Shown piece after piece: positions 50,021 to 53,363 of a stretch of 53,363 nt of DNA. Numbering within the stretch: the stretch's first letter is position 1; each line of letters starts with the position of its first letter. The notes beneath the pieces are model-generated. The model was not told where the DNA came from, searched no databases, and saw only the letters and a program-made list of their open reading frames with translations. The translations under genes were made by a program, and so were the position numbers. The stretch covers positions 1 through 53,363 of the forward strand of contig MESL01000036.1 of the NCBI GenBank assembly GCA_001770955.1, written 5' to 3'. This DNA comes from Burkholderiales bacterium RIFCSPLOWO2_12_FULL_65_40. Its GTDB lineage: Bacteria; Pseudomonadota; Gammaproteobacteria; Burkholderiales; Burkholderiaceae_C.

Positions 50021-51961
50021 TCAGCGCAGCGCCCGGTAAATTTCCTCGGCCAGTTCGTGCGAGATGCCTCCCACGGTGGCCAGGTCTTCCACGCTCGCGT
50101 CCTGCACGCCGCGCACGCCGCCAAAGCGCTGCAGCAGGCGCGCACGCTTTTTCGGCCCCACACCGGCGATGTCTTCGAGCCGGCTGCCGCCCACGCGCAC
50201 CTTGGCGCGCGCCGCGCGCATGCCGGTGATGGCAAAACGGTGCGCCTCGTCGCGGATCTGCGCCACCAGCATCAGCGCCGCCGAATCCTTGCCCAGATAC
50301 ACCTTCTCGCGCCCGTCGGCGAACACCAGCTCCTCCAGGCCCACCTTGCGGCCCTCGCCCTTCTCCACCCCCACGATGCGCGTGAGGTCCAGTCCCAGCC
50401 CGGTGAACACCTCGCGCGCCATGGCCACCTGCCCCTTTCCGCCATCGACCAGCACGAGGTCGGGCAGGCGCGCCTGGGCGGCCGTGGGTTCGGCGCCGCC
50501 CGCCTCGCGCAAGGCCTCGGCCACCTTGCTGTAGCGGCGCAGCAGCACCTGGCGCATGGCGGCATAGTCGTCGCCGCCGGTGATGCCCTCGATCTTGTAG
50601 CGGCGGTATTCACTGCCCTGCATCTTGTGGTGGTGGAACACCACGCACGAGGCCTGCGTGGACTCGCCTGCCGTGTGCGAGATGTCGAAACACTCGATCG
50701 TGAGGCTGTCGAGGTCTTCCTGCGGCAGGTCCAGCGCCTCGGCCAATGCGCGCGTGCGCGCCTGCTGCGAGCCTTCCTCGGCCAACAGGCGGGCGAGCTG
50801 CAGGTCGGCGTTCTGGCGTGCCATGTCGAGCCAGGCACGGCGCTGGCCCCGGGGCTGCGGGGTGACCGTCACGCGCAGGCCGGCTTGCTCCGACAGGGCT
50901 TCGGTCAGCGCCTTGTCCACCGGGTCGCTGGTCACGAGCACCGGAGGCACGGGCACGCCGAGGTAGTGCTGCGCAATGAACGCTTCGAGCACCTGCTGCT
51001 CGACCGAGGGCGGCGGGCTGGCGGCGTCCTCGGACTCGTACACGGCCGTGGCGTCTTCCACGTGCACCGGATAGTGGGCCCGGTCGCCCAGGTGCCGGCC
51101 GCCGCGCACCATGGCCAGGTTCACGCAGGCGCGCCCGCCCTGCACGCGCACGGCCAGAATGTCCACGTCCTTGTCCGAGGTCGTTTCCACCGCCTGCTGG
51201 TGCAGCACGCGCGCCAGCGCCGTGATCTGGTTGCGCAACTCGGCCGCCTGCTCGAACTCCAGCCGGTCGGAGTGCGCCATCATGCGCGCCTCCAGTTCCT
51301 GCAGCAGCGCCTGGGTTTCGCCACGCAGCAGCGCCTCGGCATGCTGCACGTCCTGCGCATAGGCCTCGGGCGCAATCAGGCCCACGCAGGGCGCGGTGCA
51401 ACGCTTGATCTGGTAGAGCAGGCAGGGCCGCGTTCGGTTGGCAAACACCGTGTCCTCACAGGTGCGCAGGCGAAACACCTTTTGCAGCAGCTGAATGGTT
51501 TCCTTCACCGCCCAGCTGTTCGGGTAGGGGCCGAAGTAGCGGTGCCGCTTGTCGATGCTGCCCCGGTAGTACGCCATGCGCGCAAAGCGCTGCCCCGGCG
51601 CATCTCCCTGGCCGTCTTTCGCGGCCACACCAGTGATCTTGAGAAACGGGTAACTTTTGTCGTCGCGGAACAGGATGTTGTACTTGGGGTTCTGCGACTT
51701 GATGAGGTTGTTCTCGAGCAGCAGCGCCTCGGCCTCGGAGCGCACCACGGTGGTATCGAGCCGCGCGATCTTGCCCACCATGTGGCCGATGCGCGTGCCA
51801 CCATGCTGTTTGGTGAAATAGCTTGACACCCGCTTTTTCAGGTTGCGCGCCTTGCCCACATAGAGCAGCGCGCCCTCGGCGTCGAAATAGCGGTAGACAC
51901 CGGGCAGCGGCGGCAGCGCGGCCACCTGTGCCAGCAATTCTTCAGAGTGCACTTCAAGCAT
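50021..51961 (-). CDS. uvrC: Excinuclease ABC subunit C
   Basis: 646 residues from ATG 51961; a longer in-frame start overlaps the divergent earP gene and is rejected. GIY-YIG nuclease domain near the N-terminus ([26 protein letters not shown]), a UVR motif region near 205-240, the RNase H-like C-terminal nuclease ([21 protein letters not shown] and [11 protein letters not shown]), and tandem helix-hairpin-helix motifs at the end ([21 protein letters not shown]). It makes both incisions in nucleotide excision repair with UvrB. Confidence 0.96.
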   Translation of the reverse strand: MLEVHSEELLAQVAALPPLPGVYRYFDAEGALLYVGKARNLKKRVSSYFTKQHGGTRIGHMVGKIARLDTTVVRSEAEALLLENNLIKSQNPKYNILFRDDKSYPFLKITGVAAKDGQGDAPGQRFARMAYYRGSIDKRHRYFGPYPNSWAVKETIQLLQKVFRLRTCEDTVFANRTRPCLLYQIKRCTAPCVGLIAPEAYAQDVQHAEALLRGETQALLQELEARMMAHSDRLEFEQAAELRNQITALARVLHQQAVETTSDKDVDILAVRVQGGRACVNLAMVRGGRHLGDRAHYPVHVEDATAVYESEDAASPPPSVEQQVLEAFIAQHYLGVPVPPVLVTSDPVDKALTEALSEQAGLRVTVTPQPRGQRRAWLDMARQNADLQLARLLAEEGSQQARTRALAEALDLPQEDLDSLTIECFDISHTAGESTQASCVVFHHHKMQGSEYRRYKIEGITGGDDYAAMRQVLLRRYSKVAEALREAGGAEPTAAQARLPDLVLVDGGKGQVAMAREVFTGLGLDLTRIVGVEKGEGRKVGLEELVFADGREKVYLGKDSAALMLVAQIRDEAHRFAITGMRAARAKVRVGGSRLEDIAGVGPKKRARLLQRFGGVRGVQDASVEDLATVGGISHELAEEIYRALR

Positions 51962-52008
51962 GGCGCTATTGTGCGCACGGCGGCCCGGCGCCGGGGACAA
52001 TGCGGCCC

Positions 52009-53151
52009 ATGACCCCGCCCCGCCCTCCCGCACCTGCCCCATCTACCGCGCCTGCCGGGTTGCAATGGGACATCTTCTGCCGCGTCATCGACAACTTCGG
52101 CGACATCGGCGTCTGCTGGCGCCTGGCCGCCAACCTGGCTGCGCGCGGCCAGCAGGTGCGTCTGTGGACCGACGACGCCTCGGCCCTGGTCTGGCTGGCG
52201 CCGCAGGGCTGCCCGGGCGTGTCGGTGCGCCCCTGGGGAGGGCGGCTTGCCGCTGAAGAGGCCCCCACGCAGGTGCTGGTGGAGGCCTTCGGCTGCGACA
52301 TTGCTCCTGAGTTCCTGGCCCAAAGCGCCGAAATTTCAGCCACGACAGGCCAGAAGTACCTGTGGATCAACCTCGAATACCTGTCTGCCGAGGGCTATGT
52401 GGAGCGCTGTCACCGCCTGCCCTCCCCCGTGCGTGACAGTGCCGCCGCCGGTGGCGTCAAATGGTTCTTCTACCCCGGCTTCACCCTGGCCACGGGCGGA
52501 CTGCTGCGCGAAGCCGATCTGCTGCAACGCCATGCGCGGTTTGATGCCGCAGCCTGGCGCCACAGCCGCCACCCCGAAGCGCGGCAAGAGCGCTGGATTT
52601 CGCTGTTCTGCTACGAACCGCCTGCCCTGCCCGCGTTGCTGCAGCAGTGCGCAGAGCACCCCACCCGGCTGCTCGTCACACCCGGCCGCGCCACGGCAGC
52701 CACCTGCGCCGCCTTGCAACAAATTTCAGAAGAAAATGGCACTGAAGGCCCGCTGGATAAGCGCGGACAGCTATCGATTTCATACTTATCGCACTGCCCG
52801 CAGGCCGCATTCGACGAAATGCTCTGGGCCTGCGACCTGAACCTGGTGCGCGGGGAAGACTCGCTGGTGCGAGCACTGTGGGCGGGCCGCCCCCTGGTCT
52901 GGCACATCTACCCGCAGCACGACAACGCCCACCACGGCAAGCTCCACGCATTTCTCGATTGGCTGCAAGCCCCGCCCTCGCTGCGCCAGTTCCATGCCAC
53001 CTGGAACGGCCTGGACGATGCCCCGATCGCTCTGCCCGACGAGGCCACACTGGCGCAATGGGCTTTGTGCGTCCAGGCTGCGCGCGCGCGCCTGCTGGCG
53101 CAGGACGATCTCGTCACGCAAATTTTGGGGTTTGTGAACGAAAAACGGTAA
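52009..53151 (+). CDS. earP: EF-P arginine rhamnosyltransferase
   Basis: 380 residues from ATG 52009 (ATG 52000 is equally possible). Conserved EarP blocks are [21 protein letters not shown] at the N-terminus and [27 protein letters not shown] near the C-terminus, forming the TDP-rhamnose and EF-P binding site of this GT-B inverting enzyme. It rhamnosylates the arginine at the tip of EF-P, and efp starts 161 bp downstream. Residues about 238-260 ([21 protein letters not shown]) are encoded by a copy of the dispersed palindromic repeat. Start codons of earP and uvrC are divergent and only 47 bp apart. Confidence 0.94.
   Translation: MTPPRPPAPAPSTAPAGLQWDIFCRVIDNFGDIGVCWRLAANLAARGQQVRLWTDDASALVWLAPQGCPGVSVRPWGGRLAAEEAPTQVLVEAFGCDIAPEFLAQSAEISATTGQKYLWINLEYLSAEGYVERCHRLPSPVRDSAAAGGVKWFFYPGFTLATGGLLREADLLQRHARFDAAAWRHSRHPEARQERWISLFCYEPPALPALLQQCAEHPTRLLVTPGRATAATCAALQQISEENGTEGPLDKRGQLSISYLSHCPQAAFDEMLWACDLNLVRGEDSLVRALWAGRPLVWHIYPQHDNAHHGKLHAFLDWLQAPPSLRQFHATWNGLDDAPIALPDEATLAQWALCVQAARARLLAQDDLVTQILGFVNEKR
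52720..52786 (-). repeat. Dispersed palindromic repeat, copy 7 (inside earP)
   Basis: On the minus strand: AAATCGATAGCTGTCCGCGC, TTATCCAGCGGGCCTTCAG, then GCCATTTTCTT. It fits the family core and is in frame with earP. Confidence 0.7.
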
Positions 53152-53154
53152 AAT
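53125..53154 (+). promoter_or_regulatory. Possible sigma-70 promoter of efp
   Basis: TAAAAT (53149-53154) is a good -10 overlapping the earP stop codon, with TTGGGG at 18 bp as a weak -35. The leader to the efp ATG would be about 150 nt. Confidence 0.45.
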
Positions 53155-53312
53155 CCAAGGCTTTGCGCAAAACAGGCGCGGCACACCGGTGCCCAGCCCT
53201 CGCGCATTCCCGCCGCGGAACATGCATCGGCAGGGCAAACCAGCAGGTAAACACATACCACCGCGAATTTGCCGGCCCGCGCGTTGAGCGGCCCCAACCC
53301 AAGCAACTTGCT

Positions 53313-53363
53313 ATGAAAATCGCTCAAGAAATCCGCGCCGGCAACGTCATCATGCACGGCAAG
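53313..53363 (+). CDS. efp: Elongation factor P (first 17 codons)
   Basis: The frame MKIAQEIRAGNVIMHGK is cut by the window end. It is the conserved N-terminus of EF-P, which helps ribosomes through polyproline stretches. Its modified arginine (about residue 32) lies beyond the window. The adjacent earP shows that this EF-P belongs to the rhamnosylated arginine type. Confidence 0.9.
   Translation, partial: MKIAQEIRAGNVIMHGK

Noticed and set aside
1..53363. CRISPR array, insertion sequence, prophage or toxin-antitoxin module
   Set aside because: No regularly spaced identical repeats, transposase, integrase or paired small toxin/antitoxin genes were seen.

Overview
The window looks like chromosomal DNA of a high-GC betaproteobacterium, most likely a Comamonadaceae member close to Acidovorax. 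I infer this from the strong GC bias at third codon positions, the EarP/EF-P rhamnosylation pair, the Burkholderiales-type small secreted proteins, and dispersed repeats of a kind I associate with this family. No rRNA, phage, insertion sequence or CRISPR array is visible. One gene at the left edge (112-861) is clearly less GC-rich than its surroundings.

Region 1 (about 860-17640) is a nitrate/nitrite assimilation island on the + strand. An ABC nitrate importer (nrtA-nrtB-nrtD) is followed, after a convergent CBS-domain gene and a small secreted protein, by nirB, a periplasmic PilJ-domain protein, nirD, a formate/nitrite-family channel, a PP2C phosphatase-Ser/Thr kinase fusion, the nitrate reductase nasA, a YbiB-like gene, the siroheme methyltransferase cobA and a soluble PilJ protein with a degenerate chemoreceptor hairpin. 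Both transcription units start with the same control module: GGTGCA half-sites resembling NtrC sites, a sigma-54 promoter with ideal GG/GC spacing, RNA hairpins with A1/G4 hexanucleotide loops (the ANTAR/NasT target type), and an intrinsic terminator just before the first gene. This fits nitrogen limitation switching on transcription and nitrate or nitrite releasing it by antitermination. NasS/NasT and NtrBC are not in the window.

Region 2 (17676-25079) holds a BaiN/YhiN-type flavoprotein carrying two in-frame repeat insertions, a minus-strand PhnD-PhnC-PhnE-PhnE importer (phosphonate type, possibly the putative selenate subgroup), an SDR enzyme and glutathione reductase. Region 3 (25250-29223) has rpsU with a structured leader, a large extragenic hairpin, a YqeY-like gene, a BLUF blue-light sensor, an atypical OmpR-like regulator and an Aer-like energy-taxis receptor. 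Region 4 (29316-38320) has an HpaI-like aldolase, a DUF349 protein, a very large DUF748/AsmA-like protein with a structured non-coding region upstream, and a lytic transglycosylase.

Region 5 (38390-53363) is mostly housekeeping: a ZTP riboswitch-glyA unit, nrdR, a DMT exporter, aroC, a second CBS protein, an O-acetylhomoserine sulfhydrylase, an alpha/beta hydrolase, tRNA-His, ppiD, tRNA-Val, hupB, a tartrate/D-malate dehydrogenase, pgsA, uvrC, earP and the first 17 codons of efp.

Two repeat families cross the window. One is a roughly 55-65 bp imperfect palindrome with a core like ATAGCTG..AGCGC and a GCC-A/T-rich end (seven copies, three inside genes in frame). The other is a C-rich element (two copies, one inside a gene).
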